A stretch of 64,000 bases of DNA from Veillonellaceae bacterium (GTDB lineage: Bacteria > Bacillota_C > Negativicutes > UBA1444). The stretch covers positions 1 to 64,000 of the forward strand of contig JAAZNU010000021.1 in NCBI GenBank assembly GCA_012798135.1, in the 5' to 3' direction. The position numbers were made by a program, and so were the translations under genes. Of the stretch, positions 44,830 to 54,000 are shown one piece after another. Position 1 is the first letter of the stretch. The number at the start of each line of letters is the position of its first letter. Below the pieces are notes generated by a model that saw only the letters and a list, made by a program, of their open reading frames with translations, was not told the origin of the DNA and searched no databases.

Positions 44830-46040
44830 AAGTATTGTTCGCTCATCGCGTATTTCCCGGCCAATTTAATCATTTGGTTCAATACTTGTCACGAGATAAT
44901 CGGCATACCGTGAAGTTTTTAGCCTATCAACTCCACGAAGAACCGCCTGCAGCCGTGCAGGTCGTTCGCTATCAACCAAGCCGGGCCGCCCACGACACGA
45001 CACATCCGTGTGTGATGAGTAGCGAGAGCGCCGTGTTATTCGGCCAGGCCGCCTATCGGGCGGCAGCGCAGCTGAAGTTGCAAGGATTCGAACCGGACGT
45101 GATTTTTGGTCATTCCGGCTGGGGACCGACCCTGTATTTGCGGGATTTATTTCCGAAGGCAATTTTTCTCGGCTATTTTGAATGGTTTTACAGGGCTCGC
45201 GGTTCGAGCCACGGCTTCCATCCCAATATCCCATTGACACCGGAGTTCGAGCAGCAGATTCGGACCAAAAATGTGCCGATTTTACTGGATTTGACGGCAG
45301 CGCAAGCGGGGATAACGCCCACGCACTGGCAGCGGCAGCAGTTTCCGGCCGAATATCGCCACAAGATCGAAGTCATTCATGATGGCGTTGACACGGATTT
45401 TTTTTCGCCGGCCCGCCAGGATTTGCATTTGCCGCGTCTGGGACTGGATCTGCGGGGCAAAAGGCAGATCGTGACCTATGTGGCAACGGGCATGGAACCG
45501 ATGCGAGGTTTTCCGGAGTTCATGAAAATGGCTTCCTGGCTTCAACGGCGCTTTCCTCACTGTGAAGTGGTGGTGGTGGGGGAAGACCGGACGGAATATT
45601 CCAATCCGCTCGCCAGCGGCAAGACGTATCGTCAACTGATGTTGGAACTGTTTCCGTATGATATGGGGAGGCTGCATTTTACCGGCAGGCTTTCGCTCGA
45701 GGAATATCGCCAGGTGTTGCAGGCATCGGCCGTCCACGTGTATCTCACTTTTCCGTTCATATTGTCTTGGTCGGCGTTGGAGGCGATGTCTTGCGGGTGT
45801 CTGGTGGTCGGTTCGGCAACTCCGCCGGTACAGGAAGTGATCCAGGATAAAACGAATGGATTGTTGGCGGATTTTTTCGATGTAAGGGGATTGGCGGAAC
45901 GGGTGGCGATGGTTTTGGACAATCCGGCAGCCTTTGATTTCTTGCGCGAAAACGCCCGTGAGACAGTCTTGCAGAAATACGATTCCCGATTGATGCTTGA
46001 GCGGCAGTTGAACTTTGTCCAACAAAGGGGGAACCTTTGA
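44826..46040 (+). CDS. Glycosyltransferase family 4, tandem paralogue 3 of 3
   Basis: 404 aa. The frame is open upstream, but ATG 44826 overlaps the previous stop and gives the shared start KVLFAHRVFPGQFNHLVQYL. Shared blocks: IFGHSGWGPTLYLRDLFPKA, GYFEWFYRARGSS, VTYVATGMEPMRGFPEFM, FILSWSALEAMSCGCLVVGS. It is visibly more GC-rich than paralogues 1 and 2, so it probably has a different history or represents the native copy. Confidence 0.88.
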   Translation: MKVLFAHRVFPGQFNHLVQYLSRDNRHTVKFLAYQLHEEPPAAVQVVRYQPSRAAHDTTHPCVMSSESAVLFGQAAYRAAAQLKLQGFEPDVIFGHSGWGPTLYLRDLFPKAIFLGYFEWFYRARGSSHGFHPNIPLTPEFEQQIRTKNVPILLDLTAAQAGITPTHWQRQQFPAEYRHKIEVIHDGVDTDFFSPARQDLHLPRLGLDLRGKRQIVTYVATGMEPMRGFPEFMKMASWLQRRFPHCEVVVVGEDRTEYSNPLASGKTYRQLMLELFPYDMGRLHFTGRLSLEEYRQVLQASAVHVYLTFPFILSWSALEAMSCGCLVVGSATPPVQEVIQDKTNGLLADFFDVRGLAERVAMVLDNPAAFDFLRENARETVLQKYDSRLMLERQLNFVQQRGNL

Positions 46041-47683
46041 TGGATTCATCATTGTGGAAGCATATCCCGCCAGATGCAAAGAATGTTCTATACTTTGATT
46101 GTGGTGATGGTTCTGGCATGGAATCATTACGACAGCAATACCCGGATATCACTTTAATCGGTGTCCAAGGAAATCCGGACCTACGTGAAAAGGCAACTCA
46201 ACGAGGTTTTTGGGTCGCGGAAAATGCGGCCCAAGCCTTGACAAAGGCTGAAATGCTTGGCGACAGTATTGACGCTTGGATAATAGACAAAAGAGCATGG
46301 AATGACGAAACTCTGACACACGCTTGTCGAAGTGATTTTTACCAACTATTACGGATAGGTGCAACAATAGTGTGGACCATTTCGAATAATCAATACTGGG
46401 GGTATTTGGTTAATACAATAGTTGGAAAGAGTGAAGAAACAGGGCGCCATAGTGTACAAGATATGGTGAATGAATTAACTCGAGCGGGTATTACTGATAT
46501 TGAAACAATAGACCGTTTTGAAAATGTCGGACAAGACTTTATTACGGTCAAAACACTGTTAAGTCCATTGATTGATGCAATGCGTCTGCCCAAGGATGAA
46601 TGGGATCAGCGTATCCGAATTGACACAGTAACGCTCAGAGGCCGATACAGGATAGTTAAGAAGCCGTCAATTTCTATTTATTCCATTTTGGGTGAAAAAA
46701 AAGTATGTGCTCGTGTAAGAATAGACGAACCGCACAGTTTTTTGAAAACATTGCCTCAGATATCCTGTGCGAGTTTTGATTCATTGAAGGATGTATCTTC
46801 GGTTCCCAAAGGACGCTTGGTGTGGATATGGCAAAGGCTGCTGATGTCGAAGACTGGCATGCTGGCGTACCAGAACCAACTGATTGATAAATATTCAGCT
46901 GTTACTATTCAAGAGTGGGATGATGACCCGTTACACTGGGGCGAGCATTTTCAGCAGAGTAATTTTATGGAATTTCGCAGCGCCCATGCGATCCAGACAT
47001 CGACGCTGGCTTTGGCGGACTATTTTCGCCAATTTAATCCCGAAGTAAGGATTTTTCCTAATTGTATTGCGTCACTACCGCCGTTGCAGTTAACAACTAA
47101 GGCTGTTTCAACGATATTTTTTGGGGCTCTTAACAGGAAAGCGGATTGGGAACCAATCATCCCTACACTCAATAGGGTGTTGCACGAGCACGACCAGAAG
47201 GTACGGATGCTTGTTGTATTTGATCGGGAATTCTTTGACCAAGTTAAGTGCAGCGACAAGCGCTTTGTTCCGTTTTGTTCCTACCCGCAGTATAAATATT
47301 TGATGCAGCAAAGCGACATTGGATTATTGCCTCTTTTACCGACTCGTTTCAACAAAATGAAATCGGACTTAAAATTTGTTGAGTGTGCTGCCTGGGGAAC
47401 TGTAGCTTTGGCAAATCCTACCGTGTATTCTGATACGATAGAACATGGTGTGACAGGATGGCTGTATGAAACGGAGGACCAGTTTTACGACGGGTTAAGT
47501 GGACTGTTGAATGATGATATTTTACGAGCCCGAATTGCAGAAAATGCTTGGCAGTGGGTAAGGAAGCATCGCTTGCTCAGTATGCATTTTCGGGAGCGCT
47601 TGGAGTGGTATGAATCGCTATTTGAACGCTATGTCGAACTTACTGCTGCGATCAAGAAACGAGTTCCTAATATTTGCGGTTGA
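46040..47683 (+). CDS. Fusion of methyltransferase-like domain and GT4-like domain
   Basis: 547 aa. ATG 46040 (AAAGGGGG 9 nt upstream). Residues 1-170 look like a class I methyltransferase lacking strong catalytic hallmarks: VLYFDCGDGSGMESLRQQY, TLIGVQGNPDLREKATQRG. Residues 260-530 look like a GT-B donor/acceptor pair: RLVWIWQRLLMSKTGMLAYQ, IQTSTLALADYFRQFNPEVR, QQSDIGLLPLLPTRFNKMKS, KFVECAAWGTVALANPTVYS. The GT part resembles the rhamnan-type GT1/GT4 regions found in surface-glycan clusters. AT-rich. Last gene of the tandem GT run. Confidence 0.7.
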   Translation: MDSSLWKHIPPDAKNVLYFDCGDGSGMESLRQQYPDITLIGVQGNPDLREKATQRGFWVAENAAQALTKAEMLGDSIDAWIIDKRAWNDETLTHACRSDFYQLLRIGATIVWTISNNQYWGYLVNTIVGKSEETGRHSVQDMVNELTRAGITDIETIDRFENVGQDFITVKTLLSPLIDAMRLPKDEWDQRIRIDTVTLRGRYRIVKKPSISIYSILGEKKVCARVRIDEPHSFLKTLPQISCASFDSLKDVSSVPKGRLVWIWQRLLMSKTGMLAYQNQLIDKYSAVTIQEWDDDPLHWGEHFQQSNFMEFRSAHAIQTSTLALADYFRQFNPEVRIFPNCIASLPPLQLTTKAVSTIFFGALNRKADWEPIIPTLNRVLHEHDQKVRMLVVFDREFFDQVKCSDKRFVPFCSYPQYKYLMQQSDIGLLPLLPTRFNKMKSDLKFVECAAWGTVALANPTVYSDTIEHGVTGWLYETEDQFYDGLSGLLNDDILRARIAENAWQWVRKHRLLSMHFRERLEWYESLFERYVELTAAIKKRVPNICG

Positions 47684-47735
47684 TGTGCATGGAATAAGTA
47701 AAAAAAGTGCTGGAAGTATTGCAGGAATAAATGGG

Positions 47736-47764
47736 TTGCTATACGAATTATTCTCAAGTATGCT
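47736..47764 (+). promoter_or_regulatory. Putative promoter before the epimerase gene
   Basis: TTGCTA (47736-47741), 17-nt spacer, TATGCT (47759-47764), in the 108-nt gap after the fusion gene; AAAGGAG follows. It would start a second transcript for the AT-rich methyltransferase block. Confidence 0.45.
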
Positions 47765-47791
47765 ATTATTTTTCCACAAAGGAGTTAATAT

Positions 47792-48667
47792 GTGATTAAT
47801 ACCATAGTTGTCCTGGGAGCAGGAGGATTTCTTGGTCGTTATATCTGCCGGGAATTTTCTTTGCATGGTCATCGTGTGGTTGCTGTTGGGCATACATCTC
47901 CAGCTAAGGATGAAGCAGCGCGTTTTGTTCGAGGAGACCTGCTGGAAATGGATTTGGGGGCAGTGTTTGCCGAGGAAAAACCCAGATGGGTGGTGAATGC
48001 TGCTGGAACCGCTTCAGTAAGCAAATCATTTGAAGATCCTTATAAGGATTGGCAGCAAACTGTGAACCTTCAAGCAAGAGTGCTGGATGGACTTAAAAAA
48101 TACATACCCAATAATATATATTATGTTTTTTTGTCGAGCGCTGCAGTGTATGGAGAGCCTCAACATTTACCAATTTCTGAAGACGCCCCATGTTGTCCTA
48201 TTTCTCCTTATGGCATGCATAAATGGCAGGCAGAATTGCTTCAAGAAGGGTACAGACGGTTTTTTGGCTTGAAAGGAGCTGTGCTACGAATTTTTTCTGC
48301 ATATGGAGAAGGGCTGAATAGACAAGTCGTATATGAATTAAAGGAACGGATCCGACAATCAGAAAAGCAACTCGTGGTTTATGGGACAGGGGCGGAAACG
48401 CGGGATTTTATTCATGCCAGCGATGTTGCACGGGCCGTGTACCATATCTCATCTAAAGAAGCCGGCGGCATATATAATGTTGCATCTGGACATTCGACAA
48501 GTATTGCTGATTTGGCTAAGCATTTAGTAATGAAGATTAAACCGGAATTATCGATTACTTTTAGCGGCAAGGGGAAGACGGGTGATCCAGTAAAATGGGA
48601 GGCAGATATTTCTCGGCTTTGCGCGACGGGCTTTTGTGTATCTCATAGTGGTATGGATAAGTTGTGA
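47792..48667 (+). CDS. NAD-dependent epimerase/dehydratase (extended SDR)
   Basis: 291 aa. GTG 47792 after AAAGGAG. VVLGAGGFLGRYICREF gives the glycine-rich NAD loop; WVVNAAGTASVSKSFEDPY, VFLSSAAVYGEPQHLP and Y-x3-K in SPYGMHKWQAELL form the active site; VVYGTGAETRDFIHASDVAR and YNVASGHSTSIADLA follow. Probably modifies a nucleotide sugar (4-epimerase, dehydratase or reductase). Which one cannot be told. AT-rich, in the middle of the methyltransferase/glycosyltransferase block. Confidence 0.85.
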   Translation: MINTIVVLGAGGFLGRYICREFSLHGHRVVAVGHTSPAKDEAARFVRGDLLEMDLGAVFAEEKPRWVVNAAGTASVSKSFEDPYKDWQQTVNLQARVLDGLKKYIPNNIYYVFLSSAAVYGEPQHLPISEDAPCCPISPYGMHKWQAELLQEGYRRFFGLKGAVLRIFSAYGEGLNRQVVYELKERIRQSEKQLVVYGTGAETRDFIHASDVARAVYHISSKEAGGIYNVASGHSTSIADLAKHLVMKIKPELSITFSGKGKTGDPVKWEADISRLCATGFCVSHSGMDKL

Positions 48668-48726
48668 GTCATGATGTTGTATCACCAACCATATTCAGTA
48701 AACTTGGGTAATGGAGTGTGAGATAG

Positions 48727-49554
48727 ATGGCGAAAGGTCGTCTACATTTTTTACAGTGCTATAGCGGTATTGTCGAAAAATTAATTGAAATGTTTCAACT
48801 ATCCGATCCTGCGATTCAAGAGATATTCATTCACAAATTTATGGCTCATGAAAATTACCGCAAACAATTTTTAGCATTTAAGAAGCAGTTTGATCAAAAT
48901 CCGCGAGAGTTTATAATTGACTGGGAAGAAAGATTTCCTTGTCTGGATGATAGTACTCAGGGCTTGGGATTTGAGCCGCATTATACTTATCATACTGCAT
49001 GGGCTGCTCGAATCTTGGCGGAAAACCGACCAAGATGCCATGTGGACATTTCATCTGCATTATATTTCGCGACCATTGTTTCTGCCTTTATTCCTGTTCA
49101 ATACTACGAATTTCGACCTCCCAACATAAAACTGAGTGGATTAAATGCACAATCAATCGATCTGCAACAATTACCTTTTGAAGACAATAGTGTTGATTCG
49201 CTTTCGTGTATGCATGTGGTTGAGCATTTGGGGCTGGGGCGATATGGGGACTCCTTGAATTCCGATGCTGATTTGCAAGCGATTCAAGAGTTAAAACGGG
49301 TGCTTGCCCACAACGGTTCACTTTTGTTTGTTGTTCCAATTGGCAAAGCCCGGATTCAATATAATGCGCATCGAATTTATTCATATGAACAAATTGTAGG
49401 ATATTTTTCCGAACTTTCTTTACGGGAATTTTCATTAATACCGGATAATGCGTTACAAACAGGGATGATTCGTGATGCCACCCGGCAAGACTGTGATTTG
49501 CAGTCATGGGGATGCGGTTGTTTTTGGTTTGTGAAAAATGAATCCAGGAGTTGA
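48727..49554 (+). CDS. DUF268-type SAM-dependent methyltransferase
   Basis: 275 aa. The pattern HYTYHTAWAARILAENRPRC followed by HVDISSALYFATIVSAFIPV, LPFEDNSVDSLSCMHVVEHL and GLGRYGDSLNSDADLQAIQE fits DUF268, a methyltransferase-like family common in glycan clusters. Motif I is degenerate (HVDISS rather than DxGxG), as is usual for this family. Overlaps the FkbM gene by 17 nt. Likely modifies a sugar or a sugar-linked group; exact reaction unknown. Confidence 0.8.
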   Translation: MAKGRLHFLQCYSGIVEKLIEMFQLSDPAIQEIFIHKFMAHENYRKQFLAFKKQFDQNPREFIIDWEERFPCLDDSTQGLGFEPHYTYHTAWAARILAENRPRCHVDISSALYFATIVSAFIPVQYYEFRPPNIKLSGLNAQSIDLQQLPFEDNSVDSLSCMHVVEHLGLGRYGDSLNSDADLQAIQELKRVLAHNGSLLFVVPIGKARIQYNAHRIYSYEQIVGYFSELSLREFSLIPDNALQTGMIRDATRQDCDLQSWGCGCFWFVKNESRS

Positions 49555-50377
49555 TGGTGGCGTGATAAATGAGTTATTGGCGGCATTAGAGGCGGATGCT
49601 GGGAAGTATCAGTACCAGCAATTGTATGAAAATTTGCACAGGATAGCTCTTAAGGGAATGAATATTGGCAGTGGAGCTGGTGTGGAAAAAAGCGGTGAAA
49701 AGGCAGCCATAGAATATATAAAGAAGAAATTGTATTCCCGTTATCAAACAGAGAAGTTTATGTTATTTGATGTGGGCGCGAATGTTGGCTCTTATTCTTT
49801 GCAGTTAGCTGATTTGTTTGGTGACAAGGCGGTCATATGTGCATTTGAGCCGTCAAAATCAACTTGTGAACGTCTTCATAGTACTGTTGCTCCTTGCGGC
49901 AATGTGCAAGTATTCAATTTCGGATTTGGCGAGAATAACTCACGGATGCAGCTTCACTACGATCAAGAAGGGTCGGGTTTAGCGTCCTTGTATGCTCGAC
50001 AGATTGACCACTTTGGAATAGTTCTGGACAAAGGAGAAGAAGTTGTAATTTGGAAGCTGGATGATTTCTGCGGAAAAGCCAATATTGATCATATTCATTT
50101 TTTGAAACTGGACGTTGAGGGGCATGAACTTGCAGTTTTGAAAGGCGCTGAACGTATGATTGCGAATGATGCTATTGATTTTGTGCAGTTTGAGTTTGGC
50201 GGCTGTAACATCGATTCACGGACTTATTTTCAAGATTTTTTTCGATTGTTAAATCGGCAATACCAGATATTTCGCATTTTGAAAGATGGCATCTGGCCGA
50301 TAAATCGTTACCGTGAAGAACTGGAGTGCTTTGTTTGTTCCAATTATTTGGCACAGCGGAGAAATGCCGATATTTGA
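49538..50377 (+). CDS. FkbM-family methyltransferase
   Basis: 279 aa. FMLFDVGANVGSYSLQLADL (motif I), ICAFEPSKSTCERL (acidic motif II), FNFGFGENNSRMQLH and the strong FkbM marker HFLKLDVEGHELAVLKGAER. FkbM enzymes O-methylate sugars and natural products. The start lies 17 nt inside the DUF268 gene, so the two are coupled. AT-rich. Confidence 0.9.
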   Translation: MNPGVDGGVINELLAALEADAGKYQYQQLYENLHRIALKGMNIGSGAGVEKSGEKAAIEYIKKKLYSRYQTEKFMLFDVGANVGSYSLQLADLFGDKAVICAFEPSKSTCERLHSTVAPCGNVQVFNFGFGENNSRMQLHYDQEGSGLASLYARQIDHFGIVLDKGEEVVIWKLDDFCGKANIDHIHFLKLDVEGHELAVLKGAERMIANDAIDFVQFEFGGCNIDSRTYFQDFFRLLNRQYQIFRILKDGIWPINRYREELECFVCSNYLAQRRNADI

Positions 50378-50392
50378 GGAGACGCCGCCTGT

Positions 50393-51622
50393 ATGATTCA
50401 AATCAAACCTGCTATTCCCCCAATAATGCGATCAAGGTGTCCCCATTGCGGTGAGATCTGTCAAGCAACTTCGATTTTATGGCAAGGAATACATGTATGC
50501 AAAGCTGTCAGATGTTCGAACTGCAGCACTCTGTTTGTAGAAGATTTGCCAATCGGCCATGCAATAATAGCTGGATTCAAAGTGGATTTGACGCATATGA
50601 TCGGTATGCAAACTTATGGAGAAAAAGGATATCAATCTTGGTTTGGCAGACCTTTTCTCATGTCATTACTATCCCCGAATGAAAAAGAAAATATAGAAAT
50701 AAACAAGGAAGTATTTTGGAACTCGACAGATGTTATCATAGTAAACTGCCTTGATTATCTTTATGGACACTCGCTTTTGAAATTATTAAATGTTGAATAT
50801 TATGTCAACCGATATCCACAATATGGCGTGATAGTAATTGTGCCCAGAGTTCTACGATGGATGGTGCCAGAGGGTGTGGCGGAGATTTGGGAAATTGACT
50901 TGCCTTTCGTTGACTTTCTTCAATTTTTCCCATCATTAAACAGTGCCATCGGAAAAGAATGTGAGCGTTTTTCCTCCATATATTTAAGTAAAGCATATCC
51001 TCATCCCAAATATTTTAATATTTCTTTATTCACAAGGATCAAGAAGCATTCGTTTTCTAAAGAAGAATGGAGAATTACGTTTGTTTGGCGCAGTGACAGA
51101 ATTTGGTGTAAAGAAGGGGTGTATGTTAAGGCGCTAGAAGACTTTCAGAGCAAAAATAACGCAATTCAGACCCAAATTAGTAATGTTTGCGAATTGTTTC
51201 TGCGTCTAAAAAGAGTGTTTCCTGCTGCAATCTATACCGTGGCAGGCTTGGGGTGTGAGGGAAGGTTGCCAGAATGGATTGATGATTGTCGTGTTGACAA
51301 ATATTCTTTTGATGATGAGAAGAGAGTATGCCAGATCTATTCTGACAGCAGGCTCGTAGTTGGCATCCATGGGTCTAATATGATTTTACCTTCGGCACAT
51401 GCGGGACTAACTTTAGATATTATTCCGGATGATCGATGGGGTAATCTTGGGCAAGATATTGGATATCAAGAAGAAGACATCCGAATGATTGTTCATCGTT
51501 ATATTCATGTTCCCGTGCAGGTGGAAGTTAAGCAAATAGCTTGGATTGCTGAAAATCAAATAAAGAATTATTCCCATCATCATAAGCTAATGAATTATAT
51601 TCCGCAAAGACCCAATAGTTAG
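50393..51622 (+). CDS. Zinc-ribbon protein with GT61-like C-terminal motif, otherwise unrecognised
   Basis: 409 aa. N-terminal Cys pairs CPHC (16-19) and CSNC (41-44) form a probable zinc ribbon. The remainder is not clearly assignable, but near the C terminus LVVGIHGSNMILPSAHAGLT resembles the GT61 (DUF563) donor motif around its conserved HG. Preceding it, WRITFVWRSDRIWCKEGVYV is typical of the central strand of such GT-B proteins. A glycosyltransferase is therefore likely, though weakly supported. AT-rich, between an FkbM methyltransferase and a CgeB-like fusion. Confidence 0.6.
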   Translation: MIQIKPAIPPIMRSRCPHCGEICQATSILWQGIHVCKAVRCSNCSTLFVEDLPIGHAIIAGFKVDLTHMIGMQTYGEKGYQSWFGRPFLMSLLSPNEKENIEINKEVFWNSTDVIIVNCLDYLYGHSLLKLLNVEYYVNRYPQYGVIVIVPRVLRWMVPEGVAEIWEIDLPFVDFLQFFPSLNSAIGKECERFSSIYLSKAYPHPKYFNISLFTRIKKHSFSKEEWRITFVWRSDRIWCKEGVYVKALEDFQSKNNAIQTQISNVCELFLRLKRVFPAAIYTVAGLGCEGRLPEWIDDCRVDKYSFDDEKRVCQIYSDSRLVVGIHGSNMILPSAHAGLTLDIIPDDRWGNLGQDIGYQEEDIRMIVHRYIHVPVQVEVKQIAWIAENQIKNYSHHHKLMNYIPQRPNS

Positions 51623-51665
51623 TGTTTTGAATGGATATTATATTAGCGATGAAGTGGAGGAAACC

Positions 51666-53564
51666 ATGAAACTGGTTTATCTTACAACATGTTATCCAAT
51701 ATACATCAATAAATTCTATGAGAAAAATCCGGAACTGTTGCGCATGAGTTATTCTGAACAAGAAAAGTCCTTGGATTATGATGCTTTTGCTTGGGCGGAT
51801 TATTGGACACACGCTTTGCAGCCGCTTGGTTATGAAGTAATGGGAATTCGGGCAAATGTGCAACCTTTGCAGTATGCATGGACACAGGAATATGGGACTC
51901 AATCTCCAATAACTAATTGGGTGTTGGATGTTCCTGTGGAACAGATTCGACGCTTTAAGCCCGATGTCTTATTTATGGACGAGTATTCCGCTTTTTCACG
52001 ACAATGGCTTGAAAATATTCGACAGGTGTGTCCATCGATTCGTTTAGTGTTGGGATGGTGTGGTGCGCCGTACCAAGATGCAAGTGTTTTTAAGGGATAT
52101 GATGTGGTTCTCTCCTGTGTGCCGGAATTGGTGGAAGAATTCCGGGCAATGGGACATCAGAGCGTTCATTTGAATCATGCATTCGATCCTCGAATTTTAG
52201 ATCGCGTAGATGTTTCAAAAAAGCCATCCATCGATTTTTCTTTTATCGGCCAAATCATGGTCGCAAAACAGTACCATTTGCAGCGAGCCGTTTTATTGCG
52301 CGAAATAGTAAAACACATTGATATTCAAATTTTTTCACCGATGACAGAGAGTTCGCAACAGATTCCAGAGCTTAGACCGTTTCTGAAACCAAGTGTTTTT
52401 GGCTTGGAAATGTTTCAAAAATTGTGGGATTCACGCATGACATTTAATTCCCACATTGGAGTTTCCGTTAATCACGCTTCGAATATGCGGATGTTTGAGG
52501 CTACCGGGATGGGAACATGTTTGGTGACGGATTGGAAAGATCATATTTCGAACATATTTGAACCGGATAGAGAAGTAGTGGTCTATAAAAATGTTGAAGA
52601 GTGCATCAGTAAAGTAAGGTGGTTATTGACGCATGAAAAAGAAAGAAATGACATTGCGGAAGCCGGAAAGAAACGTGTTCTTCGTGAACATACTTTTTCT
52701 CATCGAGCATTATCACTTGACCGATTGATCAGAGAAAAATTGGGCAAAATACATAATTCGCCAATAACAGCTTCCAATGTGGCGTCAAAGCAATTTGGCT
52801 TTTGGGGCGATTATCACACTTGGAATGATGCCGTTCAAAATTCTAGCGGATATGATAGTGGGATTGTATTTGACAAAGTAAAAGAATCGCTTTTGAAAGT
52901 CAAAAATGGTGAGGCAGCGTATGAGAGAGATACGGTACTGTTCCACAAGATTCAATATTCATGGCCGCTGCTCGCTTCATTGCTTTGGATTGCCTCACGC
53001 AATAACAGTCGGTTGAAAATTCTTGACTTTGGCGGATCACTTGGAAGCTCATATTTTCAGAACAAAGGTTGGTTGATGCACCTAACAGAACTGAGTTGGA
53101 ACATTGTTGAACAATCCCACTTTGTTGAATATGGGAAACAATGTTTTGCAGATCAGCATTTGCATTTTTTTTATTCAATGGATGAATGTATTGAGACCGA
53201 AAAACCGAGAACATTGCTATTAAGCAATGTTCTCGGGTATCTTGAAAAACCCTATGGATTTTTACAGAAAGTTATGGACATGGATTTTGATTATATAATT
53301 TTTGACAGAACCCCATTTTTATTATCAGACGCTGACAGATTGACGGTGCAGGTTGTATCGCCTGATATTTATGAGGCTAGTTATCCTTGCTGGTTGCTCA
53401 GTGTGAATAAAGTGCTGCGTTTACTTATGGGAAAATATGAGATGAAAGTGGATTTTCCCGTGTATTCTGAACCACTTGAGATTCCCGGAGTTTCTGGGGG
53501 GCGCTATTTAGGGTTTTTATTAATGAAAAGAGGCATTACTTTGAGCGGAAATGGGGATAATTAG
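51666..53564 (+). CDS. Fusion of CgeB-like glycosyltransferase and TIGR04325-type methyltransferase
   Basis: 632 aa. ATG 51666 after GGAGG. Residues 1-370 are CgeB/DUF3880-like GT-B: KLVYLTTCYPIYINKFYEKN, VLFMDEYSAFSRQW, FIGQIMVAKQYHLQRAV, GVSVNHASNMRMFEATGMGT. Residues 390-630 match the methyltransferase family TIGR04325: FGFWGDYHTWNDAVQNSSGY, GEAAYERDTVLFHKIQYSW and KILDFGGSLGSSYFQNKGW (motif I). One protein would thus transfer and then methylate a sugar. AT-rich. Confidence 0.82.
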   Translation: MKLVYLTTCYPIYINKFYEKNPELLRMSYSEQEKSLDYDAFAWADYWTHALQPLGYEVMGIRANVQPLQYAWTQEYGTQSPITNWVLDVPVEQIRRFKPDVLFMDEYSAFSRQWLENIRQVCPSIRLVLGWCGAPYQDASVFKGYDVVLSCVPELVEEFRAMGHQSVHLNHAFDPRILDRVDVSKKPSIDFSFIGQIMVAKQYHLQRAVLLREIVKHIDIQIFSPMTESSQQIPELRPFLKPSVFGLEMFQKLWDSRMTFNSHIGVSVNHASNMRMFEATGMGTCLVTDWKDHISNIFEPDREVVVYKNVEECISKVRWLLTHEKERNDIAEAGKKRVLREHTFSHRALSLDRLIREKLGKIHNSPITASNVASKQFGFWGDYHTWNDAVQNSSGYDSGIVFDKVKESLLKVKNGEAAYERDTVLFHKIQYSWPLLASLLWIASRNNSRLKILDFGGSLGSSYFQNKGWLMHLTELSWNIVEQSHFVEYGKQCFADQHLHFFYSMDECIETEKPRTLLLSNVLGYLEKPYGFLQKVMDMDFDYIIFDRTPFLLSDADRLTVQVVSPDIYEASYPCWLLSVNKVLRLLMGKYEMKVDFPVYSEPLEIPGVSGGRYLGFLLMKRGITLSGNGDN

Positions 53565-53565
53565 C

Positions 53566-53976
53566 ATGTTTGAACAAATCGTATCGAGTGATAAAATTGT
53601 AGCTATAATCATCCGAAATCAGGTCACTGACCAGGGAGTGCATTTCCTCACGCCCGACGATTTTTCGCAGCAATTGGCTTATATGCACCATCCGGCCGGT
53701 AAAGTCATACCGCCGCACATTCACAATTTGGTTCCCCGGCAGGTGCACTATACGCAAGAAGTGCTTTTTATCAAGCGTGGTAAATTGCGGGTGGATTTTT
53801 ATGACGATAATCGGGAATATTTGGAGAGCAGGGTGTTGCAGGCGGGTGAGGCCATTCTTTTAGCTTCTGGCGGACATGGGTTTGAGGTGCTGGAAGAAGT
53901 AGAAATGATTGAAGTGAAGCAAGGACCATATTCCGGCGAGTTGGATAAGACCCGGTTTGAACCGGTCAAAAAATAA
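53566..53976 (+). CDS. Cupin-domain protein
   Basis: 136 aa. ATG 53566, just after the preceding stop. A single beta-barrel: YMHHPAGKVIPPHIHNLVPR carries the metal-binding His pair, QEVLFIKRGKLRVDFYDDN is motif 1 and AGEAILLASGGHGFEVLEEV motif 2. Small cupins next to DegT aminotransferases often process or regulate nucleotide-sugar steps (WbuC-like). Reaction unknown. Its GC content starts to rise relative to the block upstream. Confidence 0.8.
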   Translation: MFEQIVSSDKIVAIIIRNQVTDQGVHFLTPDDFSQQLAYMHHPAGKVIPPHIHNLVPRQVHYTQEVLFIKRGKLRVDFYDDNREYLESRVLQAGEAILLASGGHGFEVLEEVEMIEVKQGPYSGELDKTRFEPVKK

Positions 53977-54000
53977 GTATGATTGCTGTTGAGGTGGCAT

